Shown: positions 1 through 11,274 of the stretch, piece by piece
Position numbering within the stretch: the first letter of the stretch is position 1
How the letters are laid out: every line of letters starts with the position of its first letter
Assembly (NCBI GenBank): GCA_018389105.1
Contig: JACATO010000680.1
Coordinates: forward strand, 936,001-1,000,000
Length of the DNA stretch: 64,000 nucleotides
Source: Nautilus pompilius
Taxonomy: Eukaryota; Mollusca; Cephalopoda; Nautilida; Nautilidae
Reading direction: 5' to 3'
The notes under the pieces: model-generated
Told to the model about the DNA's origin: nothing
Seen by the model: only the letters and a program-made list of their open reading frames with translations
Databases searched by the model: none
Made by a program: the position numbers and the translations under genes

Positions 1-15
1 GACCATTCATCGGCG

Positions 16-23
16 ACGGAAGT
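16..23 (+). promoter_or_regulatory. ETS-family (GABP-type) binding site
   Basis: ACGGAAGT matches the ETS/GABP consensus (A/C)CGGAAGT. It lies about 26 bases upstream of the NRF1-like site, an arrangement common in CpG-island promoters. Assigned by motif only. Confidence 0.5.
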
Positions 24-48
24 CGGCCGCGCCAACGGACGTCGGTTC

Positions 49-58
49 TGCGCATGCG
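49..58 (+). promoter_or_regulatory. NRF1-type site
   Basis: TGCGCATGCG is a palindromic match to the core of the NRF1 consensus (YGCGCAYGCGCR). The following T departs from the last consensus positions. NRF1 sites mark many housekeeping promoters. Confidence 0.55.
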
Positions 59-272
59 TACCCGGTATTTGTCCACTGCGAAATCCGCGGACGGGGGAGA
101 TTAGGGGGCTTTCTGTGTTTTTTTTTTTTTTTTTTTCCACGCCACTTTGAAGGGGATTATAGTTTCGCGCTGCGTCACGGCTTTCCCCCCCGGGAACATC
201 TGTAAATTTGTCCGTTCCAGTCCGCTCCGTGTTGCATCGTGACAACACAAGAGGGGGGGGATACAAAAAAAA

Positions 273-282
273 AAAATGGCGG
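273..282 (+). promoter_or_regulatory. YY1-type site (AAAATGGCGG)
   Basis: AAAATGGCGG closely matches the YY1 consensus AANATGGCGGC. In animal promoters this motif tends to sit just downstream of the transcription start and in the 5'UTR. That fits its position about 95 bases before the proposed start codon. The ATG inside it is followed by a short frame and is not proposed as the gene's start. Confidence 0.45.
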
Positions 283-375
283 ATCGTCGGAGTTAGTGTC
301 AAACCGGAGCGATGTGATTGCTTAATTCCTTCACTAATTTTAACCGGATATTGTCCAGCGCCGTGGACAAAAAGA

Positions 376-386
376 ATGGCCGAAAG
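376..386 (+). CDS. Candidate coding exon 1 of the host gene (start codon to first splice donor)
   Basis: The exon reads ATG GCC GAA AG and then a perfect splice donor, AAG|GTGAGT, at 387. The start has A at -3 and G at +4, a strong Kozak context, and lies at the end of the CpG-rich promoter block. Three codons and two bases of the fourth are present (M-A-E-), so the next exon must begin with one base completing the codon. The candidate exon at 37047 does so, giving AGT (Ser). If there were no splicing, the frame would run on only as MAER and stop. The gene is not recognised from so short a start. An alternative is that exon 1 is wholly 5'UTR and the start lies further downstream. Confidence 0.55.
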
Positions 387-1003
387 GTGAGTGGACCGCG
401 CTGTGTTTGTTTGAGAGATTATGCTCGAAATGGCCCCCGCAATCGTGCTTGTTTTTCTCTTTTTTTCCTCTCTCTCTCTCTGTGTGTGTGTGGGGCGTGC
501 GAACCGAGACCTGTGTGGTAGCTGTGTTTGTTACCACGACTCGGATGTATTGTATTCCGCTGGAAACCGTTATTCTTTACCATTCGTTTTCGCTACCGTG
601 TGTGTGTGTGTGGGGGGGGGGGGCTTTGATGAATTAAGGGCTTTCGTTTCGTTCCCGCTAAGATCGTTTTTGGAAAAAAAAGATGCGGACGTTTCCATAA
701 TTAAAAATTCATGCGGACGAAAACAATTCTCGAGATTATTGACTTGCACCGTCCGTCTCAGTCGGCTCTGGTGTGTCGGACTGCCTCCCCCCCGTACACC
801 GGTTAGCCCGAGCACTACCACCACGGAAATCTGGCTTTCAGGTGTTCTCCGCCGTCCGTCTGACGCTTCTGCCCAATCTCCCTGATCTTCTGCCAGGTAG
901 TAGTTACTCGGATCCGGAGACGGCGTTAATTCACGCAGTGCCATCACCATTATCGGCGCCAGCCTCCGGCCCCACACCTAGATGGATAGATAATCTGATG
1001 TAG
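387..1003 (+). other. First part of intron 1: CpG-rich tail with CT/GT microsatellites
   Basis: CpG richness continues to about 970, then falls sharply into AT-rich DNA. The stretch holds a pyrimidine run leading into a CT then GT tract (about 456-492) and a second GT tract ending in a G-run (about 599-623). Overlapping short open frames on both strands here follow from base composition and low-complexity sequence. None shows a recognisable domain. Part of the block may act as a downstream promoter or enhancer element. Confidence 0.5.
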
Positions 1004-1625
1004 ACGATTTTGTTGGAATCGATGTTAGCATTGAAAAGAAAAAAATAAATACACCCACCACACTCTTTTTTAAATAGCAGGATTCCTATTCAGATTTCAC
1101 AAAATGATGATGATGATAATAATAATAATAATAATAATAAAAAAGAGACTAGTGATAATAGTAGTAATAATAATAGTATTCCCCCTCCCTACTCTAATCA
1201 TTGTATGTATCTGCCTGATTTCCTTCCGTTGCCGTAGTATTCGCAGGATACTCCCAGACGATTTGTTTTTCAAAGTGTAAATAAACACTGCAATCGAGTT
1301 CTCGGTAGATGAGGTGTCCTGTGTCCTTTTTTATTTCTTCTTTTTTAAAGAACTGATAAGAAAATGATGATTTTTACCCCCTGTTTCAGAACCGCACATG
1401 TAAACACTTTTTTTTATATATATATATAATTTATTTAGCATTAATAGATAACACAAATAATGGGCAATAAAAGCTCGATAAAATCTGCTGGAAATAAATT
1501 TGCTAAATATCAATATTCTAATCGTTTCTTGCAGTTTATAGGTACTATCTGTAGTAAGGGTTAGTGAGATAACTTAGAAATGAAAAAAAAAAATATATAT
1601 ATATATATATATTGTCTTTAAACCA
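1004..1625. repeat. Microsatellite-rich stretch (GAT/AAT, TA)
   Basis: A GAT then AAT triplet run lies at about 1104-1141, with further AAT-type triplets near 1160-1176. TA dinucleotide runs lie at about 1416-1427 and 1592-1611. The apparent Ile-rich minus-strand frame here is only the translation of the AAT run. Confidence 0.8.
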
Positions 1626-4600
1626 AGCGGATTTTTAATATTTGTTATTCATTATAAAATCTAATATGTTAACCCTGACTATGTTAAGTGGTGGTTATTC
1701 AGTGTCTGATGTTGAAATAATTTTAAAGAAAAATCTCTAGAATGCGTTACCTCTTTATAATCATCTTAATATAAAACTCAGGACAGTGCGAATACATTGT
1801 CACTGGGTTTTTCTAATTCTGTATTTTCTCTGAAGGAGAAATAAATTAAAGTATTTAACTCTTTTTTTTATTATTCAGGGAGGCTGGTAATAGCATTCAC
1901 TGTCTAATTTCTTTACTAGTGTTTTAGATTTTGTACTATCTCCATTTACTTTTCATTACTTAAAAGATCGGTGTTTGCATTTGTGAAAATATCTTGTCAA
2001 AGATTTTAAAATGCATTCAATGGACTTGCCTATTGTAAATTTTATTGATTATTTCACGTTGTGTCTATAATTTCTAGGTTTTAAAAACTCTTCTACAGAT
2101 GCTTGTTTATGTTAAAGTTTATTTAATCATATAAATATTTAATTTATGGTCATCATAATAGTAATTGTGCAACAGGTACAACGAAGTGTTACACTGCGAC
2201 AAATGTGTCATAGCACTCTGCCCGAATAGTTTATTTGTAAATTTTCAGTGTAACAATTATTTTGTCGATTTGTATCTTGAATTGAGCTGGGAGATTTTAA
2301 TCCTGCCAATTTACACATTGACAGTCTAGCTTAATCTACATTTAAATTGGCGATCCTTCTAATTGGTTTGAATATAAATAAAACGATTATAAAGATAAGG
2401 TGAGCTAATGTTGCCCATTATGGCCTTATTAAACTTGCAAGGATTTCTGGTTATTTCATGGGCTGATCTGCCGGCCTTAGGTCTCTAATGCCCAGCCAAC
2501 AATGGATTATAGCCTGCTGATAGGATGACTGAGGTAAGTGACATGCAGTCTTCTAAGATTTACATAATCCGAAGAATTTTCTTCACTGTTGTTTTTCTCT
2601 GGCTATTAATTGTTGTTGTTCTTAACCACTTTATGCTTATTTATTATTCTTCTCTAAAGACTAATTGGCATGGACATTTTGTAACTTTTAAAATATTTAT
2701 CTGTTGCTCTGATGGTTTGGGAATATACTCTGAGTGGTGGTCCATTGAACTAGTGTTGATAAGAGAGAAAAAAACAACTACATTGGAAACTTAGCAACCA
2801 ACAGGTCATTGGGTCAAGACAAGCTCATGCCCACTTGTAGAATAACATTAATGAAGTTAAAAAAATAGAAATACCTACTGAAAATTGAGATTGCAATTTA
2901 AAAAGTGTCCTCACTAGAACTAAATCCTGAAGATGGTGATAGAAAAATGTTGCCAAAACGCAGGTTTCTTAGTTTGTTGCTAATAATAAGATGCTTTCTA
3001 AAATATATATATTTTGAATCTGCACTAAAATATTTTATAGTATCACACAAGTTTGCACTGAACAGTTTTTTTTTTTTGGCATAAGAATTCTTTAGATTTG
3101 TATATGAACAATCTTCATTGACAGTATATATCTTAAATTTGCCACCTGCACAGTTTAGCTCTTTCAATGTGCAGGTTCAGAATGTTTGTGGCCAACTTTG
3201 TGTTATAGAAATCTGCATTAACTGCATACTGCAGTTGAAAAATGAAAGATTGTAGTGAAGAATTGTTGTTGTTATAATAAGTATTTACACAAAAGCAAAG
3301 TTTGTCATTTTAAAGAAAATTCTTTATTTTAGCTGCTACAATCATTTGAAAGATTCCTTCCTACCAGTACTTTCATTTAAAAAATCATGAATATTAATCT
3401 TTTCTTTATTTAATGCGTGCCAGAATATTCATTAGATTTTAATCTAATTTAAAAAGAGGAAAAAATTGCTAATATTATCTCGCTGACCTCTCTCTGTAAT
3501 CTCCCTGATAGCTTGCTGCTCTTTTATGGCTGAGCATAATCTAGTTTTCTTTTTTTTGAACTTCTATCAACAGATTAGTCTTCATATTATAAATCAATGG
3601 AATAATTATCTTGGCACAAATTTCTGATAGTGATTCTCCAGTTGTGAAATGTCTGCTTGCTATTATTTTGCTTTCTTCAACCAGAGTGACACTATAGACT
3701 TCCTCATTTTTGCTACTGATGCATACAGCCTACATCAGGTCTACGTGAAGATGTTGGAATGGTAATGATGCTAAAAAATTCATAGCTGTTGATAATACCC
3801 AACTTGTTAAGTCTGCTTTATAATTGTTGTTGGGTATCTCACTAGAATTTAAATATTAATTTGGCAAGTTGATCATTAACCCATTTTTTCTCTTGAATTA
3901 TTTAATGAGAACTTGATTTTGTTGGATTATGTAACTAGAAAGCCTGCTAAAGAATATGCCATTGATTTGGGTATATGCCTTTTAGTAACATTCTCTAGGT
4001 GACAATGAGTTCTTATTAAGTATAGAAAAAAAACTTATTTTTGTTTAATTAAAGTTCAAATGTTTAAACATCACTAGCTACTAAATACATTGATTTACAG
4101 TATAACTTCTTATAAGTAATATGCTTTGTAAATCTAGAATATGACAGTTTATAATGTGTATGTAGATGCATGATGGATCTTTATTGTGGCAATACCCTTT
4201 TTTGGCTAGTTTCTTTGTTGGGGAGTGAGAGTTACAACGAGAAAGTAACATCATCTCATCTGTACTACTATGCAGTTTTCTTCCATCACTAATAAGGAGT
4301 TTTCTATCTAGAATTTTATGGCAGATTGGTTGAAGTTTCTACATTTGTCAGTACTATTGCCTCTGCTTCTCACTTTTCATGGTGACACTCTTGCACCATT
4401 TCACTAGCTGGGTATGGTTTACTTTTAACCTTACATTAAAAAAAAAAAAATTCTCCCACTTGTTTCCTGCTTTGAAAAATTAGATGTTCTTTTAAATAGG
4501 CAAACATTGTTAGGACTAAGTCTTATAAAACATGGATAGTTTCAGATTAATTGGTTAGTCATTTAAATAGTTCAGCAGGGAGAATGGTGTGGCTGGGCTT

Positions 4601-6035
4601 CTAGCTTGGATTGTGCGGCCTAATTCTTTTTAATAAGCTGCCCTTCCACATTCTGTAGAAAGACTAGTTGTGCATTGTAGCGCTAGGTAACCTATAGTGA
4701 CATTGCTCTGTACAGTAACTTGCTGTAGTATTTACTCTGAGGAAAAAAGTGATAAGTTAAAACTAACCACTCTATTTTAAATGAGTGTGGAAACTTTTCT
4801 GTCAAATTCAGATAAATAAATACTTATCTGCATTATAAGTTAAAGTAGCAACCAATAATTAATTACAGTAAGTCAAATGCATAATTCTGCATTTAAAGAG
4901 GACCTTAAAAGATCAAATTTTTAAAAAAAAATCATTGTTATCTAAATTATTTTGGTTTAGATAGTATTCTGCATATTGTTGATAATTTTATTTTTTTAAA
5001 AACAAATAATGTGAAACAATTTTTTAACTTACTGTAGATATAAAACAGTTTCATAACACAAGCAGGAGTATAACAAGAGTATGGATTTACATTATTAGGG
5101 TATACAGAGTAGATGGAGTTAGAAAATGATTGAAAATGCTGTAATTGAGAATAAAATTCCTGTAGAATGTAGAGGTATTAGAACTGTTTTATTTTTGAGA
5201 ATTTATACCCAGGTTTGTTTTAGTTTAGTGATAATCATGACATTGAAATTTTTAGCAGGGAGTCTTGTATATTGTCAATGGTTGTGTTATTGCTGTCACA
5301 TGAACTATGGTGAATAAAATTTAATTATGCTTTTTGAACACCTAAAGAATTGTTTGTCAAGCATTTGAGTAGTGTATTGTATGTTGAAGTGTTAAAATCT
5401 AATTGGTTGAACAGAAATCGTGGATTCTGATCGATATTAGAAAACACTTTAAAAAGTGTGGCCTCCCCCTGAAGTTGTGTCTAAGAAGTCACTACCCTCT
5501 CTAAAAAAAATTTGCTGTGATTGCTACTGTGACGCCTTCTCCCTAATCACACAAAGCCCATGTTTAGAAGTTCTTGTTTGGTTTGCTGTTTTTTTTTGTT
5601 TGTTTTATAGTCTGTTTCAGTGTAGATGAAGTATGCAACTGAATGGGAAGGAAGTCAGTCTTGTAGATCAAATACTGGACACATTTTTTGTTTTTTTTTT
5701 AGGCAGGCTAACCATCTAGAAGACATTTGATTTTCAGCAGTGATGATTACAGGGAAATTAAACCAAAAAAAGAGAGGGGGAGGGGGCATAAATGTCTTCA
5801 TCTTGACAGGTGCTGAATACTTATTAGTGAATATTGACGAAGTTGTTAAAAATGATTGGCAGAGAATTTAAACATTAAAGTCAAATGATCTCTTTCCCCA
5901 GCACCAAAAGATTTGTTTGCCGTTGTTGTTGTTGTTTTTTGATCTATAACAAGAATATGTTTTAGCAAAACATATTATTAGGAGTAAATACATTCTAAGA
6001 TAAAACTAAAACAGATTTTGTCAAAATTACATTTA
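1626..6035. other. AT-rich intronic DNA, no gene or recognised repeat
   Basis: I see no coding region, RNA gene or recognisable transposase fragment here. Open frames are short (under 90 codons), which is expected by chance in AT-rich DNA. Homopolymer runs occur at about 3068, 4439, 5588 and 5691. Confidence 0.5.
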
Positions 6036-6602
6036 CTGTATTATCTCACCAATACCCACATGCGGTTATACATATTTTAGTGTACAAATTATAAAAATGT
6101 TATAACCACACCTCACTTATAAGAGTGCATGCATGCTAAAGCCTTTCAGTACTGATAATAATTCAGTATAAGCAATTCAAACGTAGAACAATTAAGCGTT
6201 CTATCAACTCGTCATTTTATTCGAATTACTCATCTTCCTCCTCATCAACATCATCCAAAGGCTCTATCTCCATTTCACGTTCACTATCACTCATTGCTGG
6301 CTTCTGCCAACTCCACCTCTTTCCCATCATCAAAATTGATCATCTGATGCAAACGAGAATGCAAATCACTTTGAGGAACAGCCACACCATTGCATGATAC
6401 CACATACACAGAACAATTTTTTCCCCCAAATAGCCAGAATTATTTCATGCAGAGAACAATAAATCATGTCCACAATAGCTTGGTACTGTATTACCTCACC
6501 TATAACCACATTTGGTTATATTTATTTTAGTGTACAAACTATAAAAATTCTATAACCATACCACATTTATAACTGCATGTGCTTATAGTTGAGGTAATAG
6601 GG
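6036..6602 (-). mobile_element. Non-autonomous TA-flanked DNA transposon with palindromic ends, unclassified
   Basis: A block of about 115 bases beginning CTGTATTAYCTCAC occurs at 6036 and again at 6486. The second block is itself an inverted repeat: its left arm CTGTATTACCTCACC is mirrored by the right arm, which on the reverse strand reads CCCTATTACCTCAAC and ends at 6602. TA dinucleotides flank the outermost ends (6034-6035 and 6603-6604), as expected of Tc1/mariner/pogo-type insertion. Between the blocks, the minus strand at about 6226-6296 encodes an acidic tail (MSDSEREMEIEPLDDVDEEE, then a stop). This could be the C-terminus of a lost transposase. I do not recognise the family. The 6486-6602 part alone could be a separate MITE. 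Confidence 0.6.
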
Positions 6603-8230
6603 TAAGATTATTTAATGGCATCTCTATTTCATTTAAAATTTAGCATTCAACAGATTTATTTCAGAAATATGATTGCATTGTAAATCTATAAAGTTTCAAA
6701 TCTAAATGCATGTGTGCTGCAATAACGTTTTGGCGAATTCTTTTTTCTTTTTGGTAATAATTTATTATTGGATCCATAATTATTTTCTACTAAAATAAAA
6801 TGAAAATGTAGAAGCTGTTGCTGTGTTATTAGTTATGAGTGCACTGTCAATGAATTATCAAGAAAAACTTGAGGAAATTTGAAAATATCTGCAAAAAATA
6901 TTTTGGTGAAAACACTGGTTTTGGTTATCAGAATAATTCTAAATATCTACAAATTAATTAGACTTTGGATATCTAAAAATCTAATTTAAATTAATTCCTT
7001 TTGGAGGTGAGATTCAATATTTTGATTGATATATTGGTACTTGTTTTTTGACAATCCTTTCTTCCTATTTATGCTATTTGTCATTATCACAGATATGTGG
7101 ATTATCAGAAAAAGATAAACAAATATTAACAAAATGATGTAGGTTAATATTTCTAAGGCAAACCACATGATGGTTGTGAAAATGCTTGCATATTTACATG
7201 ATTTTCTTAAACAACAAATATCTGACATAAATTATATTTTTGTTTTTAGTGGAAATTTTTATTATCATTATAAAAATTGTTTGACATATTAAATTCTACT
7301 GAATGTGTACATGAAGTTAGATACAATGTGTATTAATAAATTATGTGCAATTAGATATTACTGTTAAATCCTGTTATATCAGAAAATACTAATAGGTATT
7401 GATATAACAAACAATTTTGGCTTAAAAACAAAAATGTTAATTGAAAAAAAAAGAGACAATTTGTCAGCTTTTGGTGAAGCTATTTATCAATTGTGAATTG
7501 CATTTATCTATAAGAAACTACTCTTTGGTGGGTTTTATCTATTACCTTTTAACAACTACTGGTATATTTTTAATTGATGTACATAACCACATTTGATACT
7601 TGTTGGATAAAAGGTTACTTTAAATTTATTCTTGGGTTGTAAAAATCTGATGTTGCCAGTGATTGCCTATAATTTCTACTTTTGTCAACTAATCAGGAGT
7701 GAGTGATGTACTAATTAAAAATTTTGTGTTCATATAATTAAGAGATTTAAAATGTCAAAAGATATTTTAAAAAATAGTCTGTTTGACTTCAGTGAGATTT
7801 GAGTGTATACTTTGTTTTATATTTTCTAGTGATAGTATTTTGAGGTATAGAGAATATACAAGTAAGATGCTTGTTAATCAATTCTAAAAAAGAAGGCAGT
7901 TCTCATCGCGTGATCAATACCTCATAATACATGGCAAATTACTGATAAATGATTACCTACTACTGCATTCATTTAAATGAGGATGCTTGTAATTATGAAG
8001 TCTGAAAATAAAAAAATTTGATCATCATTATTTGGCTGAACTAACATAAGGAAAAAATGCTTGTACGAAAAAAGTATTATAAATCAGAGAGAGAAAAGTA
8101 AAGTTATGATTTATTTGGCTGCATAATTTTTTAATATATAGCATTATATGTTGAGATAGGTTTAATAGTGATTGTGTGTATTGTTTGTACGCCAGTGTCT
8201 ATAACTAAGATAACTTCTCTCTATTGGGGT
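6603..8230. other. AT-rich intronic DNA
   Basis: No gene or repeat is recognised. The minus-strand frame at 6986-7228 (80 codons, with a hydrophobic stretch) is within chance expectation for this composition and has no supporting splice or family evidence. Confidence 0.45.
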
Positions 8231-8234
8231 CAAT

Positions 8235-8415
8235 CCTGGTGATTGAAGTGTAGTGCTGTGGTTATACACTAAAGAGCACTGTTTATTCTTTACGACAAGG
8301 AGCCTGGCACTTCAAACCTTGACTGAGAAAGCTTTACTAACTCTTCATTTTTAGATGTGGAAGGAAACTGGAGTGCCTGGAAGAAACTCACATGACCAGC
8401 TGTTAAAGATCTAGA
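8235..8415 (-). repeat. tRNA-headed SINE copy (family S1), degraded
   Basis: Read on the minus strand, this copy carries the block 'tttcctTccacatctaaaaa' followed by a GTTAGTAAAG-type stretch. Related blocks occur at 15640-15810, 20195-20425, 31835-32090 and 54110-54310. Several of those copies also show a pol III B-box-like GTTCGATCC-type sequence in the head. I call this a dispersed SINE family on the basis of the shared blocks, not a database name. Confidence 0.5.
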
Positions 8416-8889
8416 AATAAATAGCAAATTTAGAGGTGTTTTATTTCAATTACTATTTTATGCTAATGAGTCTTTGTTGTAGATTTTTTGGTGGGGGTGT
8501 GCAACTGAAATATTAAAACGCTGTTACCACCACATTTGAAAGCTGGAATTGGCTGGGCCATGAAAAAGAATCTGGGGTGGGTATATGATGAAGTATTGCA
8601 GTATAGCTAGGTGGTGATAGCTGAGTGCAGATATGATCACAGAAAAGCTTTGTTTTTTTTAAAATGATTTTTCATTCACACATCAGTTTCAGTAGTCGAA
8701 GGAAACAGAAATCAGAAGGCTTGGAACGAAAACAAAGCCAATATCAATCAATCAGTGGTTTTTTTTATTGCTACCCTTGATTGCTCATATACTTCTTGCT
8801 GGTGTATTTTAAGAACTAAAAGGAATTAATAATGTATGTTGATTTAATGTTTAAATCAGTCTCCATTGTGGTAAGATTTTTATTACACT

Positions 8890-9625
8890 ACACAGTTGGC
8901 TTGTAGAAGGTGACGTAGACATATGCATCTAATCTAGCTAGCATTTTTGGCAAATTTCTGGAAGCACCTCTTGTTTTCTTCTTTTGGAATCTGATGTAAT
9001 ATTATTTTGTATTTGCAATAATAGTGGACACAAGATCAAATCTCTCCCTTTATATTGGTGAAGAGAAAAAAATTACATTGTGTCATGTTTGGGGATAGTG
9101 TTTGGCCAAAAACTGATGCAGGGAGAGTGATGTGTGTGTTGATGCATTCTCATAATGCAATATCCATGTTTTGTGTTTTCACTTCTCTGGTAGTCATTTG
9201 CAAACTGCTTCTTGTAGGTATTGCAACACAGTTACATAAAACCTGTGTCTTGCTTTCTTTGGTCTGGGTGACATTGGTGTCTTTCATATAAAGTTTGATG
9301 TTTAGTTTCCACATCATAATTGTAAAGCAAAGTTTCATCACTTGATATATTCTGAAGAAATTCTGGATCATTTGCTGCTGCTTTAAGATCCTAGCACATA
9401 AGGACATGATGCTCTTCTTGCTCATTAGTAAGAATGCATGGAACAAACCTGGCAGTGAAACTTCACATCCCTAAATCTCCTATAATAATTGACTGATATG
9501 AGCCATAGATGTTAACTACTTTAGCAATTTTTGATACTTAGTTGTCTGTTGACATGAATCAGATCATGAACAAGATTGACTAAATCGTGTAGAATTGCTT
9601 GCTGGTCATTCAGATAGTGGATGTG
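8890..9625 (-). pseudogene. Mariner transposase relic (GVQW/SETMAR-type)
   Basis: The minus strand, joined across several frameshifts and stops, follows a mariner transposase in order. It has an HTH-like part (about 9540-9590), a FVP-x-ILT-x-EQ-x-H segment with the first catalytic block (GDE-type, about 9340-9450), a SPR/KK-like segment (about 9240-9280), a block resembling SPDLAPCDFFLF but with Asn in place of the Asp residues (about 9065-9110), and an IPKE-x-x-x-RCFQK C-terminal motif (about 8955-8990). Loss of the Asp codons and the frame breaks make it dead. It lies inside the host intron in antisense orientation. Terminal inverted repeats were not located. Confidence 0.65.
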
Positions 9626-10944
9626 CTACCATCTCTAAATCAAGAAAACTATTTAAATGTTATAACTTGGGTAGTGCTGTGTCATTAAATGGTGTTTCAG
9701 TGGCTGTTTTCTCTGACTTCCAACATAATTTGATGTGCATTTACTGTTTTTGTAAGTTTGACATCTTGAAATGTGGTTATTACTGCTGGTATGCCTGGCT
9801 ACGATAGGTGATTGTCTAGAAATAGTGATGCAGTGCTTCTTTAGTTTTTACATTTGGATATTATATATCAAATTTCAGCTACTGGTGCTATTATTTTTAG
9901 GTATGCTGTAAGTGTATTATTTTTATCTGGCTCCTATAAAAAACTTCTCACTTCTCTGGTGGCTTATATCATGCTGCTTATATTTTGTTAACAGTATAAA
10001 ATAATACTCTGGCTCAAATATTGTGCTAGTGCTGTATTTGTGTAGTATAGCATTATTCCCAAGGTATACTGACATTTAGCTTGTAAAGGTTCACAAAAAG
10101 GTAAAATATGTTTTTTCTATAATCATAGATCCGTATTGTTTAACAAATGCTGTACCATTAGTGCTCTTTTAGCTGTATTTGTTTGGATATGTTAATCATT
10201 TGTATTCTAATATTTTATGAACAAAATAAAGTTTACATGCTAATAATAGACAATGTTTTGTTCAAAGATGAAAGTTAGCTTTTGGAACAGTTAAATAAAA
10301 CTTGATAAAGATTGGATGTAGCAGGTATTAATGAAGAAAAGTTAATCCACTAATGAAATTGGACAATTAGTTGAATATAAAAATAAAATTTGGTACTTTT
10401 AAAGATGGAAATGTTATTACTAAATTTCATTATATACAATTTTTTTTAAATTCACATTTACTATTTCACATGATTTTTCTGATAAAGTGCAAAAATCAAA
10501 GTAATATATCAACTAAAAATAAAGAATTAAACTCAAAACCAAAAGTTCAGCATCACTATATAAAAGTTATTGGTCATCAATCAGCCTTTAAGAAGGCTTA
10601 TAACTTCGTCATTTTATATATATATATATATATATTGTTTTTGCTTAAACTATAAATTATTCTATTTTTTATTCTAAACTTGTTTCTATAATTCTGTAAC
10701 ACAAGAATAGATGAATCGGTATGCTTTCTTCAATAACTAAAAATAGTTTGAAATTTTGGCTTTTGTATTTTCACATCAAATTTTCTATTTGCATTTGTGC
10801 ATTTTTACCAATAAATAGTTTTATCAATCATACTGTATATACCCATAATAAATTGACCACCTGTTATTGCAATATCTTAGTTTGCTGCAAAATGAAGAGA
10901 AATTCTTTATCAGTACATAGCAGAAACCATCTTTAGTGACAAAA
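9626..10944. other. AT-rich intronic DNA with a TA microsatellite
   Basis: Nothing is recognised apart from a TA run at about 10615-10636. The plus-strand frames at 10371-10655 and 10721-10936 are asparagine/isoleucine/lysine-rich AT-driven frames with no motif. Confidence 0.45.
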
Positions 10945-11274
10945 TGAGCCTCTATCTCTTGGCATTGAACCTATGAGATTTGTGTGATGGTTTGGTCCAT
11001 GTTCTGTGTGTGTCTGAAAGCTTTCTTGAATTCCATCATTGGTGATATGGACATGTTGCCCTCAGCTGATGATTCAGATTCTTCCGTGGGGTACTAAAGA
11101 CCTCTTTTAAACTGTGGTCACTGAGAAGGTGTTGCATGTAGCATCAACCACCTGAAGAATATGGGCATCAAATCTCAGTATGCCTTGGTACAATGGTAAA
11201 AAATTTTTTAAAAATATGGCAATATATCCAGCAGAATTAGGTTGTCTTAACATCATGTCAGATTCTAGCCAATA
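10945..11274 (-). pseudogene. Tc1-like element copy 1, part A (interrupted by the Tigger insertion)
   Basis: This stretch aligns by eye with copies at 35480-36516 and 40530-41341. Shared stretches include the 'gcatgtagcatcaacc' block, the 'ctgaaga' block and the 'gtacccagcagaatt'-type block. Read on the minus strand these correspond to the C-terminal half of a Tc1-type transposase, with many stops. The sequence stops exactly at the TA that begins the Tigger insertion and resumes at 13423. Confidence 0.7.

Larger units (their letters stand above)
1..375 (+). promoter_or_regulatory. CpG-rich promoter and 5'UTR of the plus-strand host gene
   Basis: This is the densest CpG block in the window; the sequence further right is AT-rich and CpG-poor. 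It carries an ETS-type core (16-23), an NRF1-type palindrome (49-58) and a YY1-type ATGGCGG match (273-282). These three motifs are typical of TATA-less housekeeping promoters in animals. No TATA box is evident. The block ends at a start codon in strong context (376), which places transcription on the plus strand. The reading frame upstream of the ATG is open back to about 208, so an earlier non-AUG start cannot be excluded. A T-run lies at 119-136. The transcription start site cannot be placed from sequence alone. Confidence 0.7.

Noticed and set aside
421..885. 154-codon plus-strand frame near the promoter
   Set aside because: It has low-complexity Ser/Leu/Cys/Val text from CT and GT repeats in CpG-rich DNA and lacks any domain. 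It starts downstream of a perfect splice donor.
570..977. 135-codon minus-strand frame
   Set aside because: It is a composition-driven frame across microsatellites and a G/C-run, with no motif or splice support.
1097..1288. Ile-rich minus-strand frame
   Set aside because: It is the translation of an AAT/ATT microsatellite.
6986..7228. Minus-strand 80-codon frame with a hydrophobic segment suggesting a small membrane protein
   Set aside because: Its length is within chance expectation, the hydrophobic text follows from T-rich sequence, and there is no splice, promoter or homology support.
10371..10655. 94-codon plus-strand frame
   Set aside because: Asn/Ile/Lys/Phe-rich, ends in a TA microsatellite, no family signature.
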